From the NCBI GenBank assembly GCA_963791575.1, contig CAWBSY010000009.1:124001-188000 (forward strand): a stretch of 64,000 nt of DNA. The letters run 5' to 3'. Numbering within the stretch: position 1 is the first letter of the stretch; each line of letters begins with the position of its first letter. Positions 14,388-23,168 of this stretch are shown here, piece by piece. This DNA comes from JAOAPG01 sp963791575 (lineage in GTDB: Bacteria > Acidobacteriota > Terriglobia > Terriglobales > Acidobacteriaceae). Under the pieces are notes generated by a model. The model had not been told where the DNA came from. It did not search any database and saw nothing but the letters and a program-made list of their open reading frames with translations. Position numbers and translations under genes: made by a program.

Positions 14388-15176
14388 ATGAGCTTTCTCC
14401 GCCGCTCTCACATAGCGCTGCTGTTCCCGTTTGCGGTGCTGCTCTCTGCCGCCGCGCAAGATAACTACGAGATCCAGGTCTACGGCTCCGACCAAGTCGC
14501 TCCCAATCACATTATGGTCGAGCTCCACTCGAATTTCACGGTAGATGGCCGCAAAGACGTTGACGACGGCATTCAGCCTTCCAACCATGCGATGCACGAA
14601 ACGGTTGAGATCACCCAGGGCTGGACCGACTGGTTCGAGACCGGCTTTTACATCTTCACCTCCATTCAGCCAAACGGCGGATGGGAATGGGTGGGCGATC
14701 ACATTCGTCCCCGCGTCCGCGTACCTGAGAGTTGGAAGTGGCCGGTCGGCGTGAGCTTATCGAACGAGATTGGCTATCAGCGCCGCGCCTTCTCGCCCGA
14801 TACATGGACGTGGGAAATTCGCCCGGTTATTGATCGCAAAATCGGCCGCTGGTATCTCGCTTTTAACCCGACACTTGATCGATCCTTTCATGGCGAGAGC
14901 GTGCACAAGGGCGTCGGGTTTTCCCCCAACGCAAAAGTTGGATACGACTTCACTAAGCGAATCAACGGGGGCATCGAATATTACGGCTCGTTAGGGCCTA
15001 TCACTGGATTCGATCCGTTGAGAGATGAGCAACAGCAGATTGTTCCCTCAGTCGATCTCGACCTCGGCCCCAACTGGGAGTTCAACGCGGGTCTGGGGGT
15101 TGGCGTAACCGGCGGCACCGATCACCTGATTGTGAAGTGCATCATAGGCCGCCGCTTTTCATGGAAGACCCACTAG
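14388..15176 (+). CDS. Secreted, probably outer-membrane beta-barrel protein
   Basis: 262 residues. Signal peptide: SFLRRSHI, hydrophobic ALLFPFAVLLS, cut likely after AAA-Q. The rest is rich in alternating strands with aromatic ends (DWFETGFYIFTSI, WKWPVGVSLSNEIGYQRRAF, RWYLAFNPTLDRSF, GIEYYGSLG) and ends in a strand plus RRFSWKTH. This is consistent with a transporter-like or alginate-porter-like barrel; many Acidobacteriota have such proteins of unknown role. No operon partner is apparent. Confidence 0.75.
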   Translation: MSFLRRSHIALLFPFAVLLSAAAQDNYEIQVYGSDQVAPNHIMVELHSNFTVDGRKDVDDGIQPSNHAMHETVEITQGWTDWFETGFYIFTSIQPNGGWEWVGDHIRPRVRVPESWKWPVGVSLSNEIGYQRRAFSPDTWTWEIRPVIDRKIGRWYLAFNPTLDRSFHGESVHKGVGFSPNAKVGYDFTKRINGGIEYYGSLGPITGFDPLRDEQQQIVPSVDLDLGPNWEFNAGLGVGVTGGTDHLIVKCIIGRRFSWKTH

Positions 15177-15228
15177 CGAGCTTCCGTCTCCCGGTGATAA
15201 TTTGTCATTTAGTGATGAGGGATAAAGG

Positions 15229-15579
15229 ATGTCCTCCGCCAACGCAATACTCTCTTCCGTATACAGCTCATTTAACGCTCGTGACATAGATTCAGTTCTC
15301 GTGCATATGCATCCCGACGTGGATTGGCCAAACGGAATGGAAGGTGGGCGCGTACATGGACACAATGCCGTACGCGATTACTGGACTCGCCAATGGAAAC
15401 AAGTCGATCCGCATGTTGAACCGCAGCGTTTTACGCCTGATGAAAAAGGAAGAGTTGTCGTCGATGTGCATCAAGTCGTTCGTGACTTGGCGGGAAAAGT
15501 CTTGATGGATCGAATGGTTCAGCATGTTTACGAAATACGCGACGGCTTGATCAGCCGCATGGAAATCATAGAGCCGTAG
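15229..15579 (+). CDS. SnoaL/NTF2-like domain protein
   Basis: 116-residue cytosolic protein with the SnoaL-like (NTF2 fold) pattern: helix AILSSVYSSFNARDIDSVLVHMHPDVDWPN, then GHNAVRDYWTRQWKQVD, and final strands VVVDVHQVVRDLAGKVLMDR and HVYEIRDGLISRMEI. Members include small isomerases, hydrolases and ligand-binding proteins; no substrate can be assigned. The ATG is preceded by GAGGGATAAAGG. Confidence 0.82.
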   Translation: MSSANAILSSVYSSFNARDIDSVLVHMHPDVDWPNGMEGGRVHGHNAVRDYWTRQWKQVDPHVEPQRFTPDEKGRVVVDVHQVVRDLAGKVLMDRMVQHVYEIRDGLISRMEIIEP

Positions 15580-15584
15580 TTTTT

Positions 15585-15615
15585 AATGTAGCGACGGGCG
15601 TCCTCGCCCGTCCGC
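15585..15615 (+). repeat. Family A palindromic repeat
   Basis: AATGTAGCGACGGGCG then TCCTCGCCCGTCCGC, directly after the SnoaL-like gene stop (6 bases) and about 50 bases before rsmI. Confidence 0.85.
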
Positions 15616-15664
15616 GAGTCAGCCGGCTCCCACGTAATGAGCAAAATGCTCTAGACTTCACTGG

Positions 15665-16536
15665 ATGCCTTCCGCTTCCGATTCCGCGCACTCTAGCACC
15701 GGGACTCTACCTGGTTGCAACTCCCATCGGGAATCTGGAAGACATCACTCTGCGCGCTCTGCGCGTTCTGAAAGAAGCCGACCTGATCGCCTGCGAAGAC
15801 ACGCGTCAGACCCAGAAGCTGCTGAATCATTTCGGAATCACCACTCGCACGACGAGTTATCACGAGCACAACGAACTCGAACGGGCTCAAGAACTTGTCC
15901 GCGAACTGGAACAAGGAAAACGCATCGCCGTGGTGAGCGACGCGGGGATGCCTGGAATATCTGATCCTGGTTTTCGCTTGGTCGCGCTCGCCATTCAACA
16001 TGGCGTGCCGGTGATTCCGATTCCCGGAGCTTCCGCGTTTCTATCGGCGTTAGTTGCCAGCGGATTTCCCACTGACTCGTTTGCTTTCAATGGTTTTCTA
16101 CCCTCGAAGCGAGGGCAGCGGCGCCAAATTCTTGAAGGCTTAAGAAATTCGCAACGGACGCAAGTGTTCTATGAAGCTCCGCATCGGATCATTGATGCGC
16201 TGGAAGATGTTGTCGAAGTGATTGGATCGCAACGGCAGGTCGTTGTCGCACGGGAAGTCACGAAGATCTACGAAGAGTTTCTGCGCGGGCTCTGCGCTGG
16301 AAGTTCTCGAGAACCTGAAGACTCGCGATGAAGTGCGCGGCGAGATCACTTTACTCATCGGGAAAGCTGAAGACTCCGAGCAGAACACGTCTGTGCCGCG
16401 ACTAAGCCTGAAGCAACGGCTTCAGCAGATCATGGACGAAGAGAAGCTGGACGAGAAAGCCGCACTGAAAAAAGTCGCGAAGGAACTCGGAATATCAAAA
16501 AGCGAAGCTTATCGGGAATGGCAGCGCAGTAAGTAA
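15665..16536 (+). CDS. rsmI: 16S rRNA (cytidine1402-2'-O)-methyltransferase RsmI, frameshifted
   Basis: SAM-dependent methyltransferase of the tetrapyrrole-methylase fold acting on 16S rRNA C1402. All parts are present but in three frames. ATG 15665 gives a short leader; the core (GLYLVATPIGNLEDITLRAL, ACEDTRQTQKLL, VVSDAGMPGISDPG, PIPGASAFLSALVASG, FEAPHRI-like YEAPHRI, REVTKIYEEFLRG) is one frame later. After GGG at 16287-16289 the rest (SALEVLENLKTRDEVRGEITLLIG and a helical tail) is another frame later. Each step is explained by one extra base, one near 15695 and one in the GGG run. The coding content is otherwise undamaged, so sequencing error is more likely than decay. Confidence 0.85.
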
Positions 16537-16774
16537 TTATTTTATAGCTTAAAGAAAACTTGTTCGCTACGCTTCGATTTAAGCGATTGCGAAGTCGCCG
16601 ACGACCTTCGGGTAGCCTTGAGCCCCTGTCGCCCAGCAGAACTCGTCTACTCGCCATTGGCAGGCATTCCAGCAAATTAGCCGACTGCCCGAAATCATCC
16701 AAACCTGGGCCGTCTCTTGCCTTTTTTCAATAACTTATAGATAACTTATTGAAATCAAAGCAACCGGCGTTCTC

Positions 16775-17000
16775 CGCGCGCTCCGTGTTCCCGGTGATCA
16801 AAACCTTCACCACAGAGATCACAGGGTTCACAGAGGAATAACTAATACGCAGAGGCAGGGCATTATGTATTCGCTACTTTCCCGGTCACGGATTTCTGGA
16901 CTCGTCTTTCTCCGTGCTCTCTGTGTTCCCGGTCGTTAAAAACCTCTACACAGAGAGACACAGGGTTCACAGAGGACGAGTAATACCACAGAGGGCAGCG
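16775..17000 (+). repeat. Imperfect tandem repeat with CACAGAG motifs
   Basis: Two related units of about 90 bases: GTGTTCCCGGT (about 16783), then CACAGAGATCACAGGGTTC ACAGAGGA; and again from about 16920 GTGTTCCCGGTCG, CACAGAGAGACACAGGG and TTCACAGAGGACGAGTAATA. Similar CACAGAGG/CACGGAGG strings recur at 24271-24345. The whole 16537-17008 gap holds no gene that I can see. Confidence 0.65.
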
Positions 17001-17008
17001 TCTCGTGG

Positions 17009-17470
17009 TTACTGCTTTCCTGCCAACTCTTGCTTCACCGCATCGCTCACGACTTTTCCATCCACGCGTATCCCTGCCCCGGAGAATCTTGCCATCACGT
17101 TCTTCATCACCGTACCCATGTCCTTCATCGTTGGCGATCCCATCTCGGCGATGACTGCTTTCACTCCGGCCACGATCTGGTCTTCCCCAGCGGCTTTCGG
17201 CAAATATCCTTCGATCATCTTGATCTCGGCGGCTTCTTTGTCGGCCATCTCCTGGCGTCCGCCTTTGGTGAATTGCTCGACGGAATCTTTGCGCTGCTTG
17301 ATCAACGTGCTCAGCACTTGCTGCGATTCTTTGTCGTCGAGCGGGGCCATCTTTTCGATCTGGCGATTCTGCAGGGCGCTCTTGACCATGCGCAAAGTCG
17401 AGAGGCGATGTTCGTCGCGGGCCTTCATTGCATCCGTGATGTCTTTTTGAATCTGTTCGCTAAGGCTCAT
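17009..17470 (-). CDS. yqeY: GatB/YqeY domain protein
   Basis: 153-residue single-domain YqeY protein, related to the tail domain of the GatB subunit of tRNA amidotransferase. Typical N-terminus MSLSEQIQKDITDAMKARDEHRLSTLRMVKSALQN, central EQFTKGGRQEMADKEAAEIKMIEGYLP, and C-terminal DMGTVMKNVMARF and VDGKVVSDAVKQEL. A longer frame opens at 17497, but ATG 17470 gives the family start. It binds tRNA-related surfaces in homologues; the cell role is not well defined. Confidence 0.92.
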   Translation of the reverse strand: MSLSEQIQKDITDAMKARDEHRLSTLRMVKSALQNRQIEKMAPLDDKESQQVLSTLIKQRKDSVEQFTKGGRQEMADKEAAEIKMIEGYLPKAAGEDQIVAGVKAVIAEMGSPTMKDMGTVMKNVMARFSGAGIRVDGKVVSDAVKQELAGKQ

Positions 17471-17634
17471 AGATGGAACATTATAGCTGCGAATCATAGC
17501 CGCGTAATTCTGCTGAATCGATTTTGTTGATGAGGCGAATGCGAGATCCGCGTGCCTCGAAGCAGATTTCCGCGATAAACTAGAGGGGTACCTCTTCTGT
17601 CTCCAAACTCTTAATCTTGAAGGACTAATTTTCC

Positions 17635-18750
17635 ATGCTGCTGAAGAATCGTCTCTTTACACCCGGCCCAACTCCTTTGCTTCCTGCCGCCCAAACAGCC
17701 ATGGCGGCTTTCACCATGCACCATCGCACCGCGGACTTCCGCGCCCTGTATACGCGCGTGCTCGCGGACATGAAAGATTTTATCGGCACCAAGAACGATG
17801 TGTTGGTTGTTGCATCGTCCGGTACGGGAGTGATGGAAGGATCGGTTTCGAACCTGACCTCGCCCGGCGATAAGGTGCTGGTGCTGACTGCCGGCAAGTT
17901 CGGCGAGCGGTGGCGCGATCTCGCGAAAGCTTACGGATGCGTGGTCGAACTCATCAGCAAGCCTTACGGCGAAACCTTTTCGCTTGATGAAGTTCGCGAG
18001 AAGCTGACTCCGGATGTAAAGGCTGTGTTCGTGCAGGCGAACGAGAGCTCGACCGGTACTCGGCACGACGTGCAAGGAATTGCGAAGATCGTGCGCGCGA
18101 AGGGTGATGACGTTCTTTTGATCGTCGACGCGATCACTGGCCTCGGCACGACTCACATGGACGTTGATGGTTGGGGAATTGACGTGATCATCGGCGGATC
18201 GCAGAAGGCTTTGATGATTCCGCCTGGCCTGGCTTATTGCGCGGTAAGCGAACGTGCATGGAAGCGCATGGAGACGGCGAAGAATCCTCGCTACTACTTT
18301 GATTTCCGCAAGGAACGCAAAGCTGCGGCCAAGGGCGAGTCGTCCTACACTCCGGCAACTTCTTTGTTTGCGGCACTGGGGGCGGCTCTGGATTTCATCC
18401 GGCAAATGGGTGATGGCGATGTTGCTGAAGGACGAAAAGCTTTGGTGGATAACGCTGAACTCGCGGCGGAGATGACTCGCGCCGGTGCTCAGGCACTTGG
18501 ACTTACGTTGTTCGCAAAATCTCCGGGCGCTGCCTTGACTGCCATCAATGCTCCTGCTGGCGTCGATTCCAGTGCAATGGTCAAAGAGTTCCGCGAGACA
18601 TTCTCGGCGGTAGTGGCGAATGGTCAGGGAGATATGAAAGGCAAGCTGATCCGCATCGCGCATATCGGCTACTACGATTTCCTCGATACGATCGGCATCC
18701 TGGCGGCGCTCGAACAAGTGTTGGCGAAAGTCACTGGCAAGCCGCGTTGA
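17635..18750 (+). CDS. Class V aminotransferase (alanine-glyoxylate / serine-pyruvate type)
   Basis: PLP-dependent fold-type I enzyme, 371 residues. Visible: FTPGPTPLLP at the N-terminus, SSGTGVMEGSVSNL (phosphate cradle), the ANESSTGTRHDVQ segment, LLIVDAITGLGTTHMDVDGWG with the PLP-ring Asp, and IGGSQKALMIPPGL with the Schiff-base Lys191. In several lineages such an enzyme sits near serA and works as serine-pyruvate, serine-glyoxylate or phosphoserine transaminase. Here serA is 1.9 kb downstream on the same strand, which favours serine/glycine metabolism, though two genes lie between. A terminator follows. Confidence 0.9.
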   Translation: MLLKNRLFTPGPTPLLPAAQTAMAAFTMHHRTADFRALYTRVLADMKDFIGTKNDVLVVASSGTGVMEGSVSNLTSPGDKVLVLTAGKFGERWRDLAKAYGCVVELISKPYGETFSLDEVREKLTPDVKAVFVQANESSTGTRHDVQGIAKIVRAKGDDVLLIVDAITGLGTTHMDVDGWGIDVIIGGSQKALMIPPGLAYCAVSERAWKRMETAKNPRYYFDFRKERKAAAKGESSYTPATSLFAALGAALDFIRQMGDGDVAEGRKALVDNAELAAEMTRAGAQALGLTLFAKSPGAALTAINAPAGVDSSAMVKEFRETFSAVVANGQGDMKGKLIRIAHIGYYDFLDTIGILAALEQVLAKVTGKPR

Positions 18751-18859
18751 ATTCGGCGTTGCTCTGAAAGCAGCTCAGGAAGTCTATGCCCGAGCCCAGC
18801 AACAGAAAGTTCCCGAAGTGGCTGGCGCGAAGAGGTAGAATCCCCTCTGCATGAAACTA

Positions 18860-18900
18860 AAGGCCCGCGAAAATCACCATTATGCGGGCCTTATTAATCT
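18860..18900 (+). terminator. Rho-independent terminator
   Basis: Perfect 9-bp stem AAGGCCCGC (18860-18868) / GCGGGCCTT (18884-18892) with a 15-base loop, followed by ATTAATCTGTT. It ends the aminotransferase transcript, 110 bases after its stop, and separates it from the next gene. Confidence 0.75.
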
Positions 18901-18918
18901 GTTGCGAGGGATCTCTAT

Positions 18919-20084
18919 ATGAAAAAGCTTCAGAATCTCGTGATAACTGTTTTGGTAGCAGGGTTGGGAGTTTGTCATGCTGATTTCAAATACACGCAAT
19001 CGAGCAAGATGACCGGCGGCTCGCTAATCGGTATGACGAAGGCATTGGGCGTCTTCAGTAAAAGCGCGCGCCAGATCAATGAGCCGCAGCTTTCGACGGT
19101 AATGGTGAAGGGCAACCACATGCGCTCCGAGCACGCAAATGGGCAGGTGCAAATCATTGACCTCGATGGACGCCGTTTCATCAACATCGATTCGACCAAG
19201 AAGACTTATTCCACAATGACGTTCGAAGAATTTAAAGCCGCGATGCAGCGCGCCCAAGAGAGAGCGAAGGAAGAGCAGGCAAAGGCGCAAGCGCAAAGAA
19301 ACGAAAACTCCAGAAGCATCGAATGTAACTATTGTTCCCAAGTTCACTTCGGAAGACACTGGCGCTACGAGAACTGTTTTAGATCTTCCTACCAAAGAAA
19401 TGAAGTGGCGGCTGGCCATGGAGTTTCCAGTCGACCGACCCGAAAGTCCAGCAGCAAGCGCAAAGCGGCGCAATGACCATGAACTCGGATGCGTGGATTG
19501 CCAGCGCAGTGCCAGGATATGAAGAGCTTCAACAATTTTACGTACACATGGCGAAAGAGCTGGACTGGCTGCCAAGCATGATGGGCGGGATGGCGGCGGG
19601 AATGAACTTGCAGATGGGATCTGCGGCCACTGAGTTTCAGAAGCACATGGTTCAGATGAAAGGCATGCCTCTGCTGCAAAATGTGAGCTTCGGCATGACA
19701 GCGACGGGAGTACCGCAGAATCAGAACGGGCAACCGCAAGCGGCGCAAACGACTCCGCCGCCAGCACAGGATAGTACGAGCACGGTACCGAATAGTCCCA
19801 AGGATGCGATTGCAAAAAGCATAGGCGGAATGTTTGGCGGCTTTGGAAAGAAAAAGAAACAGCAGGATCAGGCGTCTTCCGATTCGAGCACAACTACTAC
19901 GACCAGCACAAACGCGTCCGGACAGCAGACAACGACAACCAGTAGTTCGCTGATGGAGATGCAGATTGAAGTGGTCTCTTATTCGACGAATCCGCTGGAA
20001 ACGAATTTATTTGATATTCCGGCGGGATATACGCAGGTGCAGGCTGATCCGGATGCGCCGTTTGGCGGCGGGAGAAAGCAATAG
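18919..20084 (+). CDS. Secreted DUF4412-like protein, interrupted by two frameshifts
   Basis: A signal-peptide protein (MKKLQNLVITVLVAGLGVCHA) whose first half reads ADFKYTQSSKMTGGSLIGM and IIDLDGRRFINIDSTKKTYSTMTFEEF. This is a pattern of periplasmic proteins with a DUF4412-like beta domain. Near 19302 the reading shifts one base (continuing NVTIVPKFTSEDTGATRTVLDLPTKEMKWRL), and at the TTT run 19434-19436 it shifts one base again (QSTDPKVQQQAQSGAMTMNSDAWIASAVPGYEELQQF). The last part is a Gln/Thr/Ser-rich linker, then SYSTNPLETNLFDIPAGY. Both shifts equal one extra base. About 388 residues when joined; function unknown. Confidence 0.75.
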
Positions 20085-20143
20085 TGGCCTTCTCCCTTTT
20101 TGTGTTTAGTCTTCGCCAAGGCACCGCGTAATCAAGTGCGACG

Positions 20144-20512
20144 CTAGTTCACGGTGAAATTTACGGTATTTGAATTTTGGCTGGTGGGGCCATACATTCC
20201 GCCGCCAGTGGTGACGCGAACATAAACCGGCATGGCTCCGGATGCTGCAACAGCCGTGGCCGGGATCATCGCCGTAACCTGAGTGCCGCTGACGAAGGTA
20301 GTGGGTTCCGCGACGGCGTTGAAGAAAACTACGGAGTTGGTGCTAAAGCCGGTGCCGTTGATGGTTAAAGTAAACGCCGGCGCTCCCGCTCCCGTGTTGT
20401 TCGGAACCAATGCCGCGATGCTGGAAGCGGTGCCAGGAGTGGACGTTTTGGATCCGTAGCCGCCGCATCCCGCGGCAACGATGGTGAGCAGAATAACCAA
20501 GCTGAGTTTCAT
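20144..20512 (-). CDS. Lipoprotein with an IPT/TIG-like immunoglobulin fold domain
   Basis: 122 residues from ATG 20512, preceded by GAGGGAAAG. Type II signal MKLSLVILLTIVAAGC with lipobox VAAGC, then a short Ser/Thr linker and a domain with the TIG pattern: SIAALVPNNTGAGAPAFTLTINGTGF, VVFFNAVAEPTTFVSGTQVTAMIPA, and VYVRVTTGGG ending in NTVNFTVN. Such domains bind carbohydrate or serve as spacers at the cell surface. A longer frame opens at 20545 but would bury the signal. Confidence 0.8.
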   Translation of the reverse strand: MKLSLVILLTIVAAGCGGYGSKTSTPGTASSIAALVPNNTGAGAPAFTLTINGTGFSTNSVVFFNAVAEPTTFVSGTQVTAMIPATAVAASGAMPVYVRVTTGGGMYGPTSQNSNTVNFTVN

Positions 20513-20674
20513 GACTTTCCCTCGCGCGGTCTGATTTCGTGCCAATGCAATGCAGTGTAAGCAGGAGATCAGGCGGAAGTGTCAGGAGTGTGTAATCATT
20601 TTGTAATCAGCTTGTTTGCGGGTTAAGGCGTTGTAATTGCTTTGAAAATCATTGGGCCAAAGGAATTATTCATC

Positions 20675-22270
20675 ATGAAAATTGTAGTTGCAGAAAAGAT
20701 TTCAAATTCGGCGATTAATTTGTTGCGGGAACCAGAGTGGGTGGTCATTACTCCCGAGCAATTGGATGGCAAGCTTAACGAACATTTAGCGACAGCCGAT
20801 GCGCTTGTCGTCCGTTCGGCTTTGCAGGTGGATGCTGCGTTGCTCGAGCACGCTCCTAAATTGCGGGTCATCGGACGCGCCGGAGTAGGCGTGGACAATG
20901 TCGAGCTCGACGCGGCCACGCGCAAAGGCATCGCCGTGATGAACACTCCCGGAGGGAACGCCGTGGCTGTGGCGGAATACACGCTGGGCGTAATGCTGGC
21001 GATGGCACGCTTTGTTCCGCGCGCGACTCAGTCGATGCATGCGGGGAAGTGGGACAAGAAAACGCTGCAAGGGTCGGAGCTTCGCGCCAAGACTCTGGGG
21101 ATCGTCGGATTAGGAAAAATTGGGATGGAAGTGGCGAAGAGAGCGCGAGTGTTCGGCATGGAAGTTGTCGCGCATGATCCCTTTGTTTCGGCTGCTGTCG
21201 CGAAGGAACAGGGAATCCGCACGGTAGCGCTCGATGAAGTTTATGCCGTCGCGGACTATCTCACGCTGCATGTGGGATTGACTCCACAAACCGCGGGCAT
21301 GATTAATGCAGATTCGCTGAAGAAAATGAAGAAAGGCGTGCGACTGGTGAACTGCGCGCGCGGCGAGTTGGTGGATGAGGCTGCTTTAGCCGAGGCTTTG
21401 AAACAGGGACAGGTCGCAGCCGCATCGCTCGACGTATTTGCGCAAGAGCCTCCGAAGAACTCTCCTTTCTTCGGCATGGAGAATGTCATTCTGACTCCGC
21501 ACATCGGCGGTTCGACGCACGAGGCGCAGGAAGCTGTGGGACAACAGATTGCATTGCAAGTGAAAGAGTACTTGAAACACGGCGTGATTCAGAATGCGGT
21601 CAATGTGCCTTCCGTTTCACACGAAGAGTATCTGGAGATCCAGCCCTACACCGTGCTTGCGGAGAGAATGGGCACGTTCCTGGCGCAAGTGAGCGAAGGA
21701 ACGCTAGAAGACATTTCTCTCAGCTACAGCGGGCATATTGCGGAGTGGAAGACGGAGCTGATCCGCAACGCGGCCATCAAGGGGATACTGAACGAGACGC
21801 TAGACGAAAAAGCCAACCTGGTAAACTCCGCGACCATTGCTGCATCGCGCGGCCTGAGGGTTCACGAGGAACGTAAACCGAAGACTCCGAAAGGCGGCGC
21901 TGGTAGCGTGCTTTCGATTGCAGTCAAAGCACAGAAGGAAGAGCACGTGGTGAAGGGTGCTGTACTTCGCGAAGAAACGCCGCGGCTGTTGCATGTGGAT
22001 GGAATCGACATAGAGGCGCCGCTGGAGAGCAATCTGATTTTCATGCGCAACCAGGACGTGCCCGGAGTGATTGGCAAAGTCGGAACGATTCTGGGGAAGC
22101 ATGGAATCAACATCGCGAATTTCTCATTGGGTAGACGAGAGGCCAAGGTGGGCGCAACGCGAGAAGCGATTGCAGTCGTACATGTGGACGGAACGGTGGC
22201 AGAAGCGGTGTTAGGGGAATTGCGAAAGGTGCCGGGAATCGATCAGGCAAAGGCGATAAGGTTGTTTTGA
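20675..22270 (+). CDS. serA: D-3-phosphoglycerate dehydrogenase
   Basis: First enzyme of serine biosynthesis (3-phosphoglycerate to 3-phosphohydroxypyruvate, NAD-linked). 531 residues, the long form: substrate domain (VRSALQVDAALLEHAPKLRVIGRAGVGVDNVE), NAD-binding domain (LGIVGLGKIGMEVAKRA, RGELVDEAAL, and the catalytic His in LTPHIGGSTHEAQ), an intervening ASB domain (about residues 320-440) and a C-terminal ACT domain (NQDVPGVIGKVGTILGKHGINIANFSLGR) that can bind serine. ATG 20675 is preceded by AAGGA; a TTG upstream (20642) is less likely. Confidence 0.95.
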   Translation: MKIVVAEKISNSAINLLREPEWVVITPEQLDGKLNEHLATADALVVRSALQVDAALLEHAPKLRVIGRAGVGVDNVELDAATRKGIAVMNTPGGNAVAVAEYTLGVMLAMARFVPRATQSMHAGKWDKKTLQGSELRAKTLGIVGLGKIGMEVAKRARVFGMEVVAHDPFVSAAVAKEQGIRTVALDEVYAVADYLTLHVGLTPQTAGMINADSLKKMKKGVRLVNCARGELVDEAALAEALKQGQVAAASLDVFAQEPPKNSPFFGMENVILTPHIGGSTHEAQEAVGQQIALQVKEYLKHGVIQNAVNVPSVSHEEYLEIQPYTVLAERMGTFLAQVSEGTLEDISLSYSGHIAEWKTELIRNAAIKGILNETLDEKANLVNSATIAASRGLRVHEERKPKTPKGGAGSVLSIAVKAQKEEHVVKGAVLREETPRLLHVDGIDIEAPLESNLIFMRNQDVPGVIGKVGTILGKHGINIANFSLGRREAKVGATREAIAVVHVDGTVAEAVLGELRKVPGIDQAKAIRLF

Positions 22271-22282
22271 GTATTGGTAAGG

Positions 22283-22345
22283 TAGGGGTCCCTCGACTGG
22301 ATGATCGTTCTCAAAGAGAACGATCATGCTGCGCTCGGGAAGACA
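22283..22345 (+). repeat. Perfect hairpin within a dispersed repeat, downstream of serA
   Basis: ATGATCGTTCTC (22301-22312), loop AAA, GAGAACGATCAT (22316-22327): a perfect 12-bp stem with a 3-base loop, flanked by GGTCCCTCGACTGG and GCTGCGCTCGGGAAGACAG. No T-run follows, so termination is uncertain. The right flank resembles the repeat at 39261-39348. Confidence 0.65.
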
Positions 22346-22386
22346 GTAACAAAGAGGAACGACGACATTGCCGATGTGAATGATTT

Positions 22387-22420
22387 GGACAGCCGAGGGC
22401 GGCTGTCCCTACGTGAGCTT
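22387..22420 (-). repeat. Family B palindromic repeat, inverted short form
   Basis: GGACAGCCGAGG-GCGGCTGTCC followed by CTACGTGAGCTT, the reverse complement of the copy at 11884-11920. Confidence 0.85.
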
Positions 22421-22498
22421 ATCTATGTTTACAATCATAAATTCGAAACAGCCCGCATCTAACGATTAAGATTTCCAGAATCCGCGAGAGGATCATTG

Positions 22499-23128
22499 AT
22501 GCCCCAAAAAACAGGCGTGGCAGTTTTGGCGATATTGTTTTTGATTTTGATCGGAGCTGCAAATGTTGCATCTGCCCAGGAGGACGGCCGATTTGATGCG
22601 AGTCTCGGTGCAGCTGGCGTATTGACAAAACAATCCAGCGGCAACGGGACTGTGCTTAAACCCACTAATTCAGGAGCGGTGATCGCGACTATTCGCTACA
22701 GATTCAATCCGATGCATTCTATCGAATTCAATTATGGCCACACGCGAGACTCGCAAATTTATACGGAAGGGGCTAATCAATTTCGGATTCAGTCGACGGT
22801 CAGTGAATATTCGGGAGCGTATGTTTTGAATTTCTTTCAGCGCGGAAAATTCGAGCCGTTCGTTTTCGCAGGTGTCGGAGCGCTGAGATTTAGTCCGGGC
22901 AATACTTATATCGATACGTTTCAGTTGCCTGTAGCCGTAGTCAAGCAAACTCAGCTGGCATTCCTATACGGAGGAGGCGCGGACTACCGAATCATTCCCC
23001 ACGTCGCGATTCGTTTGCAATATCGCGGACTGGTATACAAAGCTCCTGACTTCCAGGGGCCGGGCTTCTTTACCGGACAGAGAGGGCACCTGGCGGAGCC
23101 TTCCATCGGAATAGTGTTCAGGTTTTAG
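22499..23128 (+). CDS. Outer-membrane beta-barrel protein (OmpA/OprF-like small barrel)
   Basis: 209 residues. Signal peptide MPQKTGVAVLAILFLILIGAANVASA-Q, then eight-strand-barrel-like repeats: FDASLGAAGVLT, SGAVIATIRYRF, HSIEFNYGHTRDSQI, SEYSGAYVLNFFQ, FEPFVFAGVGALRF, TQLAFLYGGGADYRI, AIRLQYRGLVY, ending in PSIGIVFRF with a terminal Phe as outer-membrane barrels require. GAGAGG lies before the ATG. Function unknown. Confidence 0.82.
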   Translation: MPQKTGVAVLAILFLILIGAANVASAQEDGRFDASLGAAGVLTKQSSGNGTVLKPTNSGAVIATIRYRFNPMHSIEFNYGHTRDSQIYTEGANQFRIQSTVSEYSGAYVLNFFQRGKFEPFVFAGVGALRFSPGNTYIDTFQLPVAVVKQTQLAFLYGGGADYRIIPHVAIRLQYRGLVYKAPDFQGPGFFTGQRGHLAEPSIGIVFRF

Positions 23129-23168
23129 GCCCAGGTGTATTAACCCGAGCCTTCCCGGTCACGTTGCC

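Noticed and set aside
16287..16300. Programmed ribosomal frameshift in rsmI
   Set aside because: No slippery heptamer or downstream structure was evident, RsmI is not known to use frameshifting, and similar one-base breaks occur in many unrelated genes here.
17611..18717. 368-codon open frame on the minus strand opposite the aminotransferase
   Set aside because: Shadow of a well-supported PLP enzyme gene; composition rich in Arg/His/Ser as expected for an antisense frame.
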